A stretch of DNA of 64,000 nucleotides from Odontesthes bonariensis (Eukaryota; Chordata; Actinopteri; Atheriniformes; Atherinopsidae), in contig NC_134509.1 in assembly GCF_027942865.1 (NCBI RefSeq), positions 18,340,697-18,404,696 on the forward strand, given 5' to 3'. Every line of letters begins with the position of its first letter. Position 1 is the stretch's first letter. The notes under the pieces are model-generated. The model was not told the DNA's origin. It saw only the letters and a program-made list of their open reading frames with translations, and ran no database searches. Both the position numbers and the translations under genes were made by a program. Positions 36,016-47,032 of the stretch are shown piece by piece.

Positions 36016-37004
36016 GTAAGTTGCAACTCTTGTAAAAATACAATTTATCATATTGTGTGTTTAAATGAAAGTAATTAAGATCAAAACTAAGATAATTCTG
36101 ATGATGTTCATGTACTTGATCGTTTTACAACGATGAGAATTTCATTTTGGGAAGTGTTCAACCATTAAAATGTTTCAGGGGAAAAATGTAAACACAGAAC
36201 TTTCAAACTTAAGCTCTACACTTTACCATTTAGTTGTGGAGACACTGGTAGAGTTTTCTTTATTACTTTTATGTAGTCCCGCGACCCGACCGACGGATTC
36301 AGCGGTATAGAAAATGGATGGATGGACTTTTATGTAGTTTCTTTGTGTATTGCTTTGTGATTGCAGATCTGTATAGCTGCTTGGTTGTCTGTTATCCTGT
36401 TTTTTTTTTTGGCTGGATCTTGAGTCTGAAATAATATTTCTATCTATCATGTAGGGCTGGACAATAAATCAATAATATATATCACGATAGACACGTGATC
36501 AATATTAATAGATCGTGCGTCTGATAGAATATTCAATATATAGAATATTCTCTGAACTCTGATCCAGAACCACAGAGCATTCTGGAGGATGTAGGCAGAG
36601 GAAAGGCTTTAGCCACTCAACCTCTCAAGGCCAGCTAAGCTAGGTTGATGGCATTATTCAACTCCCTCACTCACTCACTGGTGAACTAGCAACAAGCTGT
36701 TGAGTAACTTGCGGAGCAGCAGTTTCATGTTTCGCCACCGTGCCTCATAACTTTAATAAATAAATAAATAAATAAAGGTGTGAAAGCTGTGGATAAAAGA
36801 GGAAAGATAACATCACCAGTTTGGCAGCATTTCAGATATAAAAACAAAACAAAATAACAACTAATCAGTAATAAACTGATATGAAATGCTTGCATCGTTT
36901 TTCAGTAATATCATCCAACTCTACTATCATGTTCATAATAAATCTTTTGCAATGTTATATTTTATTAGACGTTATTCATTACTTATTGTTTGTAACTGTC
37001 ACAG
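36016..37004. other. Intron of SAM-HECT gene with small repeat relics
   Basis: It starts with a gtaagt donor and ends with a gtcacag acceptor. It holds a short SINE/LINE tail (about 36280-36330, gtatagaaaatggatggatgg), one end of a hAT-type MITE (about 36454-36530, agggctggacaataaatc) and a (taaa)n tract near 36757. No coding sequence. Confidence 0.55.
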
Positions 37005-37005
37005 G

Positions 37006-39183
37006 ATGGAAGAGATATGTGACTTCTTAAAATCACGGGATGTTTCAGAGGAAGTCATACAACGACTGGAAAAGGATAAGGTAGTTAGATTGTTGAGGAA
37101 ATCAGTACCATTTAGCAGTTATCATACAACACTATTATAGCGACATGGTGAAGAAAGATAAGTTTTATCATTTGGCCTTTTTTTACTTTTTTTTAAAACT
37201 TTTTTATTTATAGGTTAAATAACTGTTTCAACATTTTTTTTCTAGATTGACTCCAGTGTCCTTCTGCTCATGACAGATGAGCAGCTTAAGGAGTATCTCC
37301 CATCTTATGGTGATCGACTGGCGCTTCTTGGATATTGCAGAAGGAGGGGAAATGATCCTGCTGGCCGGAAATCAAAACTTTTTGACCGACTGAGAGCCAA
37401 GATTTCAAGAAACAAAGGCAACGATCAGAAGCAGGTCTCAGAAAATGTTACCATCAGAAATGCTCAAAAAAGTATGCGAAAAGTTGAGATAGGATGGCTG
37501 AATTCTCGAGATGGGAAGTTTTTTCAAGTTAGGACAAAGAAAGGTGGTGGAACAAGAAAAATTGATGTGTCAAAGGACTGTAGAAAAAATGAGTTAATTG
37601 AAAAGGCAGTGGGTTTGTTTTTTCCGTCTCAAAGAAATTCACAGGGAAGAATCACAGATTTTGAGTTTGATATGACAGATTTTCAGGAACATTCACTTGA
37701 TAAACATATTACCGTTGGAGAACTTTATGAGCAGACAAAACTACCTCTTTTGCGATTTTACCTAACAACCAAAAAAAAGGACAGTGGCAGTGACTCAGAA
37801 CCAGACAACCCCAGTGGAAATGACCAAGAAGCTTTAAGTTTTTCTACTCACTCTCAGGTTCACACACCACTGACTCAATCCAAAGCACCAGAAAGTTTTG
37901 ATGTCATATATGTTGGAAACAGCAGTGTCCTGACAAACAGCAGCAGTGATAATGTTCACCTAGTTTACTCTACTGTTGACATGGGTGATTTGTCCAGTGT
38001 CCAAGAGCTAGATGCAGCAATCAATGTTGACATTTTAGAAGACAGTGGCACTGTTACCTTTCTCACAGGACACATTTCTAACACAGGTAGTCTCAGTCTT
38101 GATGACACCCTTCCGCTGTCTCCACAGTCATCTAGTCCAGTGCTTTCTTCTTCACACTTTGATTATTTGGAGGAGCCCATTGTTCAGAGAGATGGGATTA
38201 AAAAAATCCTTGTTCTTCACCGTGGCCAAATCCTGAAAGAACTAATTTCACATTTTTGTGATCCAAGTGTCACTCAGGAGGACATATGTATTCAAGTGGT
38301 GCTTCCTGATGGAAGGCGAGAAAAGGCTGTTGATGATGGTGGAGTTTTGAGGGATGTCCTCTCCGAGTTTTGGCAGGACTTTTATGAACAGTGCACAATG
38401 GGCAATAACTTTAAGGTGCCCTACTTGCGTCATGATTTTGGACAGCAACAATGGGAAAGCATTGGCCGAATCATTGCCTTTGGCTGGCAAAAACAGAAGT
38501 ACCTGCCTATAAAACTTGCTCCAGTAATACTGGAGCAAGCAGCTCTTGGTTGTATAAAGAGTCCTCTTGTTGATAGCTTCCTTAGGTATGTTACAGAGTC
38601 CGATCGAATGGTGTTTGAATCTTGCCGTTCAGATTTTCAGAGTGTGGACAGAGAAGAGCTTCTGGAAATCATGGATCTCCATAACTGTCGAAGAGTACCA
38701 ACAGCTGATAACTTTGAGGTGCTACTTGAGGAGCTTGCTCACCAAAAGCTCATTCAGGAACCTGCCTTTGTTATTGAGCAGTGGAGCACTGTGCTTTCCC
38801 CGCTGAGGTCAGAGATGGAAAGTATTACAGCTGCATATGAAAATCTCCAACCAACATTAAGAAAGGTTGTACGTTCAATTGTATACCCTGCAATCATGAA
38901 TGCACAGCAGAAAAACATCAGCAAATATTTAAGTTCTTATCTCAGGGAATCAGACACACAGCACCTGTCACTTTTTCTTCGGTTCTGCACGGGATCTGAT
39001 TTGTGTCTTGGAAAAACCATCAGTGTTAGCTTCACTCAACTTCAAGGTATTCAGAGACGGCCAGTTGCCCACACATGCGGTTGCTACCTTGAGTTGCCGG
39101 TTAATTATGATAACTATCCAGAGTTTCGATACGAAATAAACAAGGTCCTAGAAAGCAGTGTATGGGTGATGGATATAGTGTAA
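37006..39183 (+). CDS. SAM + HECT-domain ubiquitin-ligase-like protein (G2E3-like)
   Basis: Two exons: 37006-37080 (25 codons, gtagtt donor) and 37246-39183 (after ttctag), about 670 residues. Residues 1-75 form a SAM-like domain (MEEICDFLKSRDVSEEVIQR, then LLMTDEQLKEYLPSYGDRLAL). A charged and Ser-rich middle follows. From about 310 a HECT-type ligase domain is readable: VDDGGVLRDVLSEFW, IGRIIAFGW, LFLRFCTGSD and the catalytic loop VAHTCGCYLELPV with Cys at about 636 (codon 39076-39078). HECT enzymes take ubiquitin on this Cys and pass it to a substrate. Similar HECT proteins are highly multiplied in fish genomes. Here it lies inside the outer transposon, convergent to the integrase gene, so it is cargo or an accessory transposition factor. 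No frame damage is seen. Confidence 0.85.
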
Positions 39184-40466
39184 CAGACTTCAGCTGAAGA
39201 ACATGTGAGTTTAAGGAGTTTTTAGCATTACACTTTCAAAGTTTAGCATTATCTTAAAAACACAGTTTTTAGCTCATCTTACCTCCACAGTGTTTGTATT
39301 TTTGCAATGTATTGTTCTCTGGAGTATTTATAAGACCTGCAATGTCTTAGTTGTAGGCACTCTCCTACTGGTGTTTGTTTTTTTCTGTTAAAGTACACCA
39401 AAGTTAAAGAAAAAGTTTAAAACATAAATCTGAGTCTGCAGTAAAATGTATTTCCTCAATATTTTGGGTTTAATTGAAAGATTTTGTATTGCTGCTATGA
39501 CTTTTTTTTTTAACTTTTAATCATTTTACTTGAGGCCACAATAGCTGGTTTATTCCACAGTTAAAAATTGAGATATGGCCAACATGCTTGTAAACAAGCA
39601 GCTCTTGGTTGTATAAATCATTTATGAATCATTTCTGATGTTTTGTTTCTTATATCAGTCACATACTTTAAATGTTCTGTGCGTGAACATGTTTCTACTC
39701 TGTAGTTCTGGAACAAATGGAACAGAGTGTTTTATTTATCCGTATTCATTAAAACGTTTCTTTTGTTTACTCAGCATTTTATTTATATTGCTGTTATTTT
39801 AAGGTTATGCTTACTTATATCTTCAATAACAGATTGATGCCATTGCAGTAGCTCAATATCAGATTTAACCAGAAAACAGCTGAGAAAGAACACTTTTTTT
39901 CAGTTATTCTTTTTTTTTACACCTTGAAGCATTATTTGTCATTATTTTTAAAAATGATTTTAGAAAATAACTCAAAGCCTTCTGTAATGGTTATGTAGAG
40001 ATTTTTTTATTTTATTTTGAAATACAATAAACCACTTTCTCAATTTAAGTGTGATTTATTTGGGGTGGGGGCTTTAAATCAGCATTGGATGCACACATGA
40101 AAAATTAGGTTTCAACAGCAGTTTTCAATTCCTTTATTTTCTATTTAATAATCAACATAATGTTCAAACTGTAATGAAGTGAAATTGATAATAAAGGGAA
40201 AATATCAAAATCAAAAACCATCTGACCATACTTGTGTAATGTATCAATATATTGATTATTATATCAGCTCAGCATGCATTGATCTTATTATTTTAGCGTT
40301 TCTTCTTACTTGGTTACAGAGCTTGGGAATGGCTTTGACCCATCATTATGATGGTGCAACAATTTGCTGAAGCAAATGCAGGTACTCCCAGGAAACGTCT
40401 ACTGAAGTCCAAATTAGTGACAAGGTAGCAAACTGTCAACGCAACAAAATGTTTTTACATTTATCA
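39184..40466. other. Convergent 3' region between the two transposon genes
   Basis: AT-rich, no gene. Holds the 3' UTRs of the SAM-HECT gene (AATAAA-type site near 40026) and of the integrase gene. A stretch from the SAM-HECT exon (gcagctcttggttgtataaa, about 38541) recurs at about 39599-39618, a small local duplication. Confidence 0.5.
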
Positions 40467-41907
40467 CTACAGTTCCAAATCACTAGTAATCAACTGTCTG
40501 AGTCTTATATATAGATCAATTGTTGCAAACACATCATCTGTGACATCCAGGTTATGCTCTGAAATCAGGTCCACACAGATACTGAAGACATCTTCATCGC
40601 ATGGAAAGTCTTTGAAAACACAGTTTTCCAAGCAGGCTTCAACCCTGTTCAGATCGATGCTGTGTAGATAGTCTCTGGTTCCATACACCTGAGGTACTGT
40701 GTACATTATGGATGAGCGCCCATGAGGACTTCGTGAATTATGTGCTGGACGTATCCTGTGGTTGTTCCAAGCTGAAGCAACTTCATTTAGTTCTTTCTAG
40801 AAGAAAATAAAAACCAAACTAGACTCATTGCCTTGAAATAAGCATTCAAAAGTAAAACAGAAATATGAACCTAGCATTACTAAATCCATTTACCCATCTA
40901 AAAACGGGGAGATTTCATTCAAGCAACTGTCCAAACATGCAATCTTTGCAATATTTAAGATATGCTATTAATTTAGTATCATACTCAGAAAATAAATCTT
41001 TGCACATTATAATCACTTTATAGCAATCATAAATATTTTCAATAGGTGAGAAGGTGTAAGACAGAGCGGCTCAAATCAAGCTCACCTGTATTATGTGGAG
41101 AAAACAGAACTGAATCAAGGCTTTGTCCAAGAAGCTGTCCGAGAAGTGTCCATCTGCTTTCAGTTTGTCAAAGAGGTCCATCCAAAACTGGAAACATTCA
41201 CTTCGCAGGATCAACCACCATCTTTCAATCCGCTGATTTCCAGTGCTTGGACCAAATATTACATTACCACTTTCAGGTTGATCTTCTGTAAGATGCAAAA
41301 ATCTTTGCATGTCAGCCGCATGAACATTTTCTGTCCCTAAATCCACTCTCAGTCTTTCAGGACAACCCTCGGCTTTAATCACTGCATCCATGAAATATCC
41401 AGCAATGACTTTTGGATCATTATTTGTTTTGTATGCCTCAAGCCATATTAGCCTTCTGGAAAAACCGTCAATGCAACCGTTGATCCCAATTCCAAATGGT
41501 TTGAGCTTATCATAGCCATCCATATGCCAAACATAGTTTGGACCACGACTATAGTAAACCCGTCTCCTCAGTCGATTTCTTGACCTTAGGTCCACTCCTT
41601 CACCATCTAGTAAGCGTAAAAGGACTCGAACTGTTTCCCTGTCTGTAACAAGACCATTCATCCAACATTTTTGGTGCATCCATCGATATCCGTGACACTG
41701 TCCAGAGGTTTCGAGTTGCTGTCGAATGAAAGCTGCCACGACACTCGCATCAGTTTTGTTCTTTCGGCGCCAAAGTTTCTTCTTATTAAGAATCCTTTCA
41801 AGTGTCCTCTTGCTAAGAATAACCCCATGAACCTCAGCCAGCAAAGCAAGAATTTCATCATTGGTGAAACCACGTCTGAAATACACCTCAATTTGTTTAT
41901 AATCCAT
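40467..41907 (-). CDS. DDE integrase-core transposase of the outer element
   Basis: Two exons: 41907-41086 (274 codons, ends CAG before gtgagc) and 40796-40467 (109 codons plus stop, after ttctag), giving 383 residues. N-terminal helix-turn-helix-like part (YFRRGFTNDEILALLAEV). The integrase core follows: WHMDGYDKLKPFGI with D130, RVDLGTENV with D189, and GNQRIERWW with E228, so DD38E spacing. Exon 2 adds WNNHRIRP, as at the end of rve-type cores. Retroviral-type integrase transposases cut and join DNA ends, so this is the likely enzyme that recognised the TATGGAAGC ends. The catalytic triad is intact. A host-domesticated origin is less likely, because the gene lies just inside the element's right array. 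Confidence 0.85.
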
Positions 41908-42019
41908 TAAAAAGGGGAGAAAAAACTGGTTAGACTACTGTTTTTCACTGGTTAGACTGATCAAATGGATCTCATCCTCAGACAAGACAGTATGTCTACT
42001 GGAATTGTCAGTTTTGGAA

Positions 42020-42772
42020 AGTCAAAATTATGACTTTAAATCTCATAATTATGACTTTGAAAGTCGAAATTATGACTTTAAATCTCATAATTATGATTTT
42101 CTATCTCATAATAATGACTTTGAAAGTCGAAATTATGACTTTGAATCTCATAATAATGACTTTCTATCTCATATTTATGACTTTGAATCTCATAATAATG
42201 ACTTTCTATCTCGTAATTATGACTTTGAAAGTCGAAATTATGACTTTGAATCTCATAATTATGACTTTGAGTCTCATAATTATGACTTTGAGTCTCATAA
42301 TTATGAATTTGAATCTCATAATTATGACTTTGAAAGTCGAAATTATGACTTTGAATCTCATAATTATGACTTTGAATCTCATAATTATGACTTTGAAAGT
42401 CGAAATTATGACTTTGAATCTCATAATTATGACTTTGAATCTCGTAATTATGACTTTGAATCTCATAATTATGACTTTGAAAGTCGAAATTATGACTTTG
42501 AATCTCATAATAATGACTTTCTATCTCATAATTATGACTTTGAATCTCATAATTATGACTTTCTATCTCATAATTATGACTTTGAATCTCATAATTATGA
42601 CTTTCTATCTCATAATTATGACTTTGAATCTCATAATAATGACTTTGAAAGTCGAAATTATGACTTTGAATCTCATAATTATGACTTTGAATCTCATAAT
42701 TATGACTTTGAAAGTCGAAATTATGACTTTGAATCTCATAATTATGACTTTGAAAGTCGAAATTATGACTTC
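42020..42772. repeat. Right terminal tandem array of ~21-bp units
   Basis: About 36 units of the forms gaaattatgactttgaatctc, ataattatgactttgaaagtc and variants, the reverse complement of the left array but longer (about 750 against 490 bp). It lies between the integrase gene and the right inverted end. Repetitive ORFs of ~260 residues occur in three frames on two strands, so none is taken as a gene. Confidence 0.9.
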
Positions 42773-42819
42773 CTGTTGGTCTTTTATATTTTCTTTCATG
42801 GCGGAAATGGGCTTCCATA

Positions 42820-45800
42820 GAATTGAGTGTTAAGAATGTGATTCTCCTTTCTGCTGGAAACAAAGGAGCAGAACTGTGGCTCTTTTTTTTTTAGATGACC
42901 GACCATCACAGAGCGAATAAGAAGGAAGAATATTCTGCCACAGGCTGAGGAAACTAAAGAGAAAGGTGTCTTTAGGACGTATCTCCCAGCATGACGGCGC
43001 CCCACATCAGCTGAAGCCTTTCTGGGTGAGTCTGCATGTTGTCTCTGTGGTCTTTTCCAGGTTTTTATCAGGTTAAGTTGAATTTATAGTTCAGCCCCTG
43101 GGAGAGAATCCAACCCTCCAGGATGAAGCAGGCTTAGAAAATGAAAGAAGACAAAAGGTTGAGTTGGAATTTCTCCTGGATTATACTGACATCTTGTGGT
43201 TAAACATTATTTTACAGTATTTTCTCGAAGCTAAATGATCAAATATTTAAGTTTCTATTCTATTTATCAAACCCTTTTTCTTTCTAAGCAGATTTCTTTG
43301 TATTTCTTTTACACAATTTTCTGTGTTTGATGCCTGAGCTTCTGTTAAAGATGCATTTTGTCATATTAATATATAAATATATTTGTATAATAAATTGCTG
43401 CACATGCTGCTGAAGTCTGACAGGAGTTTGATAACTACTAACAATACTGTAATAAAGACTTATTCCATGTAATGTATTTCACTGCTTTTTCATCCCGTGT
43501 CACAGGTAATTAAATATATAAACTCTCCACCTGCAAATGAACTGAATAAAAACGATGATTCGCAGCAGCAGCTGTAGGTTCGGAGGAGTTACACCGACCA
43601 TAAATGTTGGCATCACATGAAACTGGATCCAGAATCAGTCTAAAGTTTAGGCTCAAACAGCTTAAACAGCCCAAACCATCTCAAACGGTCGTTAAAGCCT
43701 CCTAAATGAACAGCCTGCCTGGTTCAGTAAAAACAAATGTGTCTTCTTTCTAAAGCAGGAGGAGTTGTGATGTGATTTGTTGTATTTTTCACTTGTAAAA
43801 CAACTATTTAAGGAAGTTTTCAGGGTTGAACTTGTAAAATAATTAAATCTCCTTTAGAGAGATGAGTGTGGTGAACCTGAGCAGTCCAGATGTTTCTGCA
43901 CACCACAGAGTTAAAGACAGATGTGTCACTGTCTGTGGCAGCCATGCAGGCCATAACAACCCTCCTCACAGGTAGAATTATCATCATCGTCTGGAAGAGT
44001 CATCCTGATGAGTCTGAAAGACATTTGGGTTTTTCCCGTTCAGTCATTAGCAGAGGAGCTCATCTTCATCCATCCAGCTGTGATTACTCAGCTCAGCAGT
44101 GCGGTCGCGCCTCCCAATGAAGCTTCGAACAGGTGATGTCCTTCCTAATGTTCAAATATGGCAGCTACAGACTCGTAAGATCACAACAGTCTGTGGTTCT
44201 TCTGCTTTATTTGGTGTTTTCCTGTTTTATTTGGTGTTTTTTCTGTTTTTTTTTGCTTTTTATTTGGTGTTCTTCGTTTTTTTTGGAGTTTTTGGTTTTA
44301 TTTAGGATTTAATCTCGCTTTGCGTTACTCTATTCTTGATGAGCCTCTTTGTTTCTACTCTGGCTTTTATGATTTGCCTCTGTTGTTGTAGTCTCAGTAT
44401 TGTGTTACCTCGGTTCAGTTTCTGGTTTATTCTGTTTCCGTCCTCGGTTCTCCTGTTTGGGCCTCAGCTCCACGCTCACCTGTCCGTCCTGTTCATCAGT
44501 TCCCGCAGTATTTATGCTCCTGTGGTTGATCACCGCTGTAATTCTGTTGTCCACAACCTTCCAACCACCGCCGATCCCGACAATAACAAGCTTAGAATAA
44601 AGCTCAATGTGAGTCTCAGCTGCTGTTTTTCTGTTTCTGCCCTGTTTGATGTATTTTTGTGCCTCTGCTTTTTTCACTTTTCCCTTTAAACACTCTGAGC
44701 TGTGTTACAGGGAAATAACTGTTCTTCAGTCACAGCATAGGAACAACACACAGAGAGCAAGGAGAGAATAAAACATGTTACTGTTTCCTTTGTCCAAATT
44801 GGTGTTGATCCACTTGAACAGAACCCTCTACAAATAAATTCACAATAAGATGGTATTTAGTGCTCTGAAATAGCCTGAAATAGTCTGAAAGCTTACTTTG
44901 GAATCAGTAACCTTTCCAGGTGGATATTTCAGTAAAGTTTGGGATACATTTCCTACAATGATGCCCATTAAAACTGTAGCTCAGGTGTGAAATAATCAGT
45001 GTGATCAAATTCATCTGGTGTTCATTCACCGAAACGTCCTAAAATGACAGGATTCTACTTCCTGTTCATGTTTTCCTGGTTAAAAAAGTCACGTCTGCCC
45101 TGCAGTTGACCCAAATGATGTATTTCAATTCAATTCAGTTCAGTTTTATTTACATAATGTCAAATTACAACAAATGTCATCTCAAGGCATCACAAAGATA
45201 CAGTCGAGATGTTTGTATCATTAAAAAGCACTCGATTATCCTTCATAGAAAAACCTTCATATGTGGAACTCAGACATGCAAAGTTGAGTTTTTAAGGCCC
45301 TTAAGACTGTAATATTTACTGTTTATGCAAAAAGACAAACTAAAGTAAAAGTGCTCAAAGTAATGAGGTCTGTGCAAACTTTAAATAATATTCAGTCATA
45401 TTCAGTCCAATTCAAGCCAATTATTATGACTAACTGGATGAATTTTGTTCAGATCTTTTTAATTTATCTGTAAAATTGAATGTTTTCAAGAGAAAATAAA
45501 CCTTTATCCAATATGTCCTCCTTGAAATGTATTTTACATGAAGTGGAAGCGCCGGTTTAAAGAAGATACTGTGAGCTGGGTGTGCTTTTGTATCTCGTTA
45601 CATCATCTTTCACCCCGGAGACATTTACGGCATCACCACAACAGAGAATATATGCTGCGTAAAACAAAGGGAAGACTGTTGTGTCGGGTTATTTTTACCT
45701 GTTAGAATAACAGAAATAAAGCTTTGTGTGTTTATTCTGAACAAAATGCTTCCAATTCTTCTTCGTGAATGTGCTCTGATCAGGAGGAAATGATGAGTTA

Positions 45801-45951
45801 AACACAGAACTTCCCCATGGCTGCCAAACAAAGCTTCTTTATTATCTCAGTAGTTTCACAACATGATTAATGGAAATGTGTTGACATGATGCACAACTAA
45901 AAAAAACAATGTTTAGACAGATAAATGCAGCAGGCTTGACAAAAGAAACGA
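42820..45951. repeat. Segmental duplication copy A, part 2
   Basis: Matches 57320-60568 with scattered substitutions and indels, from aattgagtgttaag to gacaaaagaaacga. It has no recognised gene. It includes a caattcaattcagttcag dispersed repeat (about 45125) and several poly-T/ttggtgttt units near 44210-44290, shorter than in copy B. A shared 117-codon frame (44336-44689) is hydrophobic but shows no family. Confidence 0.85.
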
Positions 45952-47030
45952 CGATCCCACACATGCAATATCAATATTTTTACAATTTTCTTCATCAAAC
46001 ATCAAACCGAGGAGGAGAAAAACAGCTCCAAGGCTCTCTGAGGTTTGTAAATCTTGGGTACCTGTCATGGTTATGTGCTGTTGCCAGTTCTTCGGGTGTG
46101 TTTTCCCTTGAGCCGTGGATTGGGTTGGGTTGGGCAGGATTGTGAGTTCATCCACCTGGGTGGAGTCTGGGCTCCTGCCACAGCAGCTGCTTCATCCGCT
46201 CTGCTCATAAGGACCAGCATTTGCACCAACTCTCCACCAGAGTGTCAGCATCTGTATTGTGGTAATCGGGTCTCCTCGTGGCTCTTCTCTGAGTAATATT
46301 CTCTCCTGCCTCCTGGTGGGTTCCTGGTAGTTTGGAAGTGGCTAACTCTCCTGTGCACCTGATCTGTCTCAGTTTCTGTGAAAGCCTTCCTGATGATAAC
46401 TTATCATGACAACCTACCTGCCTGCCCACCCTCCTATGGCTGCAGCACCCACCAAAGGCAACCAGTGTGGAGGAGAATTTACACCCCATCATAAATGTTA
46501 TCTTTCTGTTTTTAAAACATCTGTTTTTGGAGCCTCTGACAGATGACGTCAGTACTTTGTATGTTCTGATTGGCTGGTTGACTGCAGCCTGAACACGTCT
46601 GCAGCTTCCAGTCTGATTCAGTCTTCGTACTCATGTCGGGTCGTCATGTCTGTCTGTCTCAGACAGAAATCAGCATTCATTCCACCAGCTTTATAAACCC
46701 TGTGTGTTCAGATGGTTCTTTTATAAATTTCATTCACTGAGAAACTAAATGAACGTGCACAAACCTGATTTCCTACTTTAGCCTTTAATGGATGCAGGCA
46801 CTTCTATGCTTTGTCATTTACATATCAAGACATGTTTCCACACTTTGAACTTGCCTCTGGCTAATGATACCTGCACATTTTTGCATACATGCTGAACAGG
46901 TATTCCGCCCACAGTTGGAGGAAGTATGGACCCCGACAGTTTAAAGCGCGCAACAGACTGTGAGAGACTGTCCTGTGGTTGGTTTCTGTAGAAGTGAAGC
47001 AGATATGAAATAGTTTCAGTGGTCTCTGCT
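45952..47030. other. Intergenic with a duplicated promoter-like block
   Basis: No gene recognised. The block about 46471-46655 duplicates the 5' region of the Ig receptor gene and is listed separately. The rest is unassigned. Confidence 0.4.
46471..46655 (+). promoter_or_regulatory. Duplicate of the Ig-receptor 5' flank without its start exon
   Basis: Nearly the same as 49790-49970: both contain aaaacatctgtttttggagc, gacgtcagtactttgta, ctgattggctggttgactg (an inverted CCAAT box) and tcatgtcgggtcgt. In the copy at 49984 this leads into the signal-peptide ATG; here homology stops before any ATG. It is probably the leftover of a duplicated gene head. Confidence 0.65.
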
Positions 47031-47032
47031 GC

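Larger units (their letters stand above)
21232..42820. mobile_element. Outer DNA transposon with SAM-HECT and DDE integrase genes
   Basis: The ends CTATGGAAGCCCATTTCCGC (21232) and its reverse complement (ending 42820) are terminal inverted repeats that run on through catgaaagaaaa and gaccaacaggaagtcat into tandem arrays. Inside are two convergent genes: SAM-HECT (37006-39183, +) and a DDE integrase-like protein (41907-40467, -), the presumed transposase. The span is 21,589 bp, but subtracting the nested BEL gives about 8.25 kb. The paralogous copy B (57275-57319) lacks it. No clean target-site duplication is visible; about 14 bp of left filler and loss of ~45 bp of target relative to copy B are suggested. 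The superfamily is not settled; IS3EU- or Ginger-type integrase transposons are candidates. Confidence 0.75.

Noticed and set aside
21218-42830. Polinton/Maverick or other virus-like giant element
   Set aside because: The large size comes from nested insertions. There is no DNA polymerase B, packaging ATPase or capsid gene; the base element is about 8.25 kb with two genes.
42005-42863. ORFs of 260-271 codons on both strands in the right array, and 187-198 codons in the left array
   Set aside because: The ~21-bp unit lacks stops in several frames, so repetitive ORFs arise in parallel on both strands. There is no start context, domain or complexity.
44336-44689. 117-codon hydrophobic ORF shared with 58923-59276
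   Set aside because: Conserved only because the two regions are recent duplicates. Its composition follows T-rich DNA and no signal or family was recognised.
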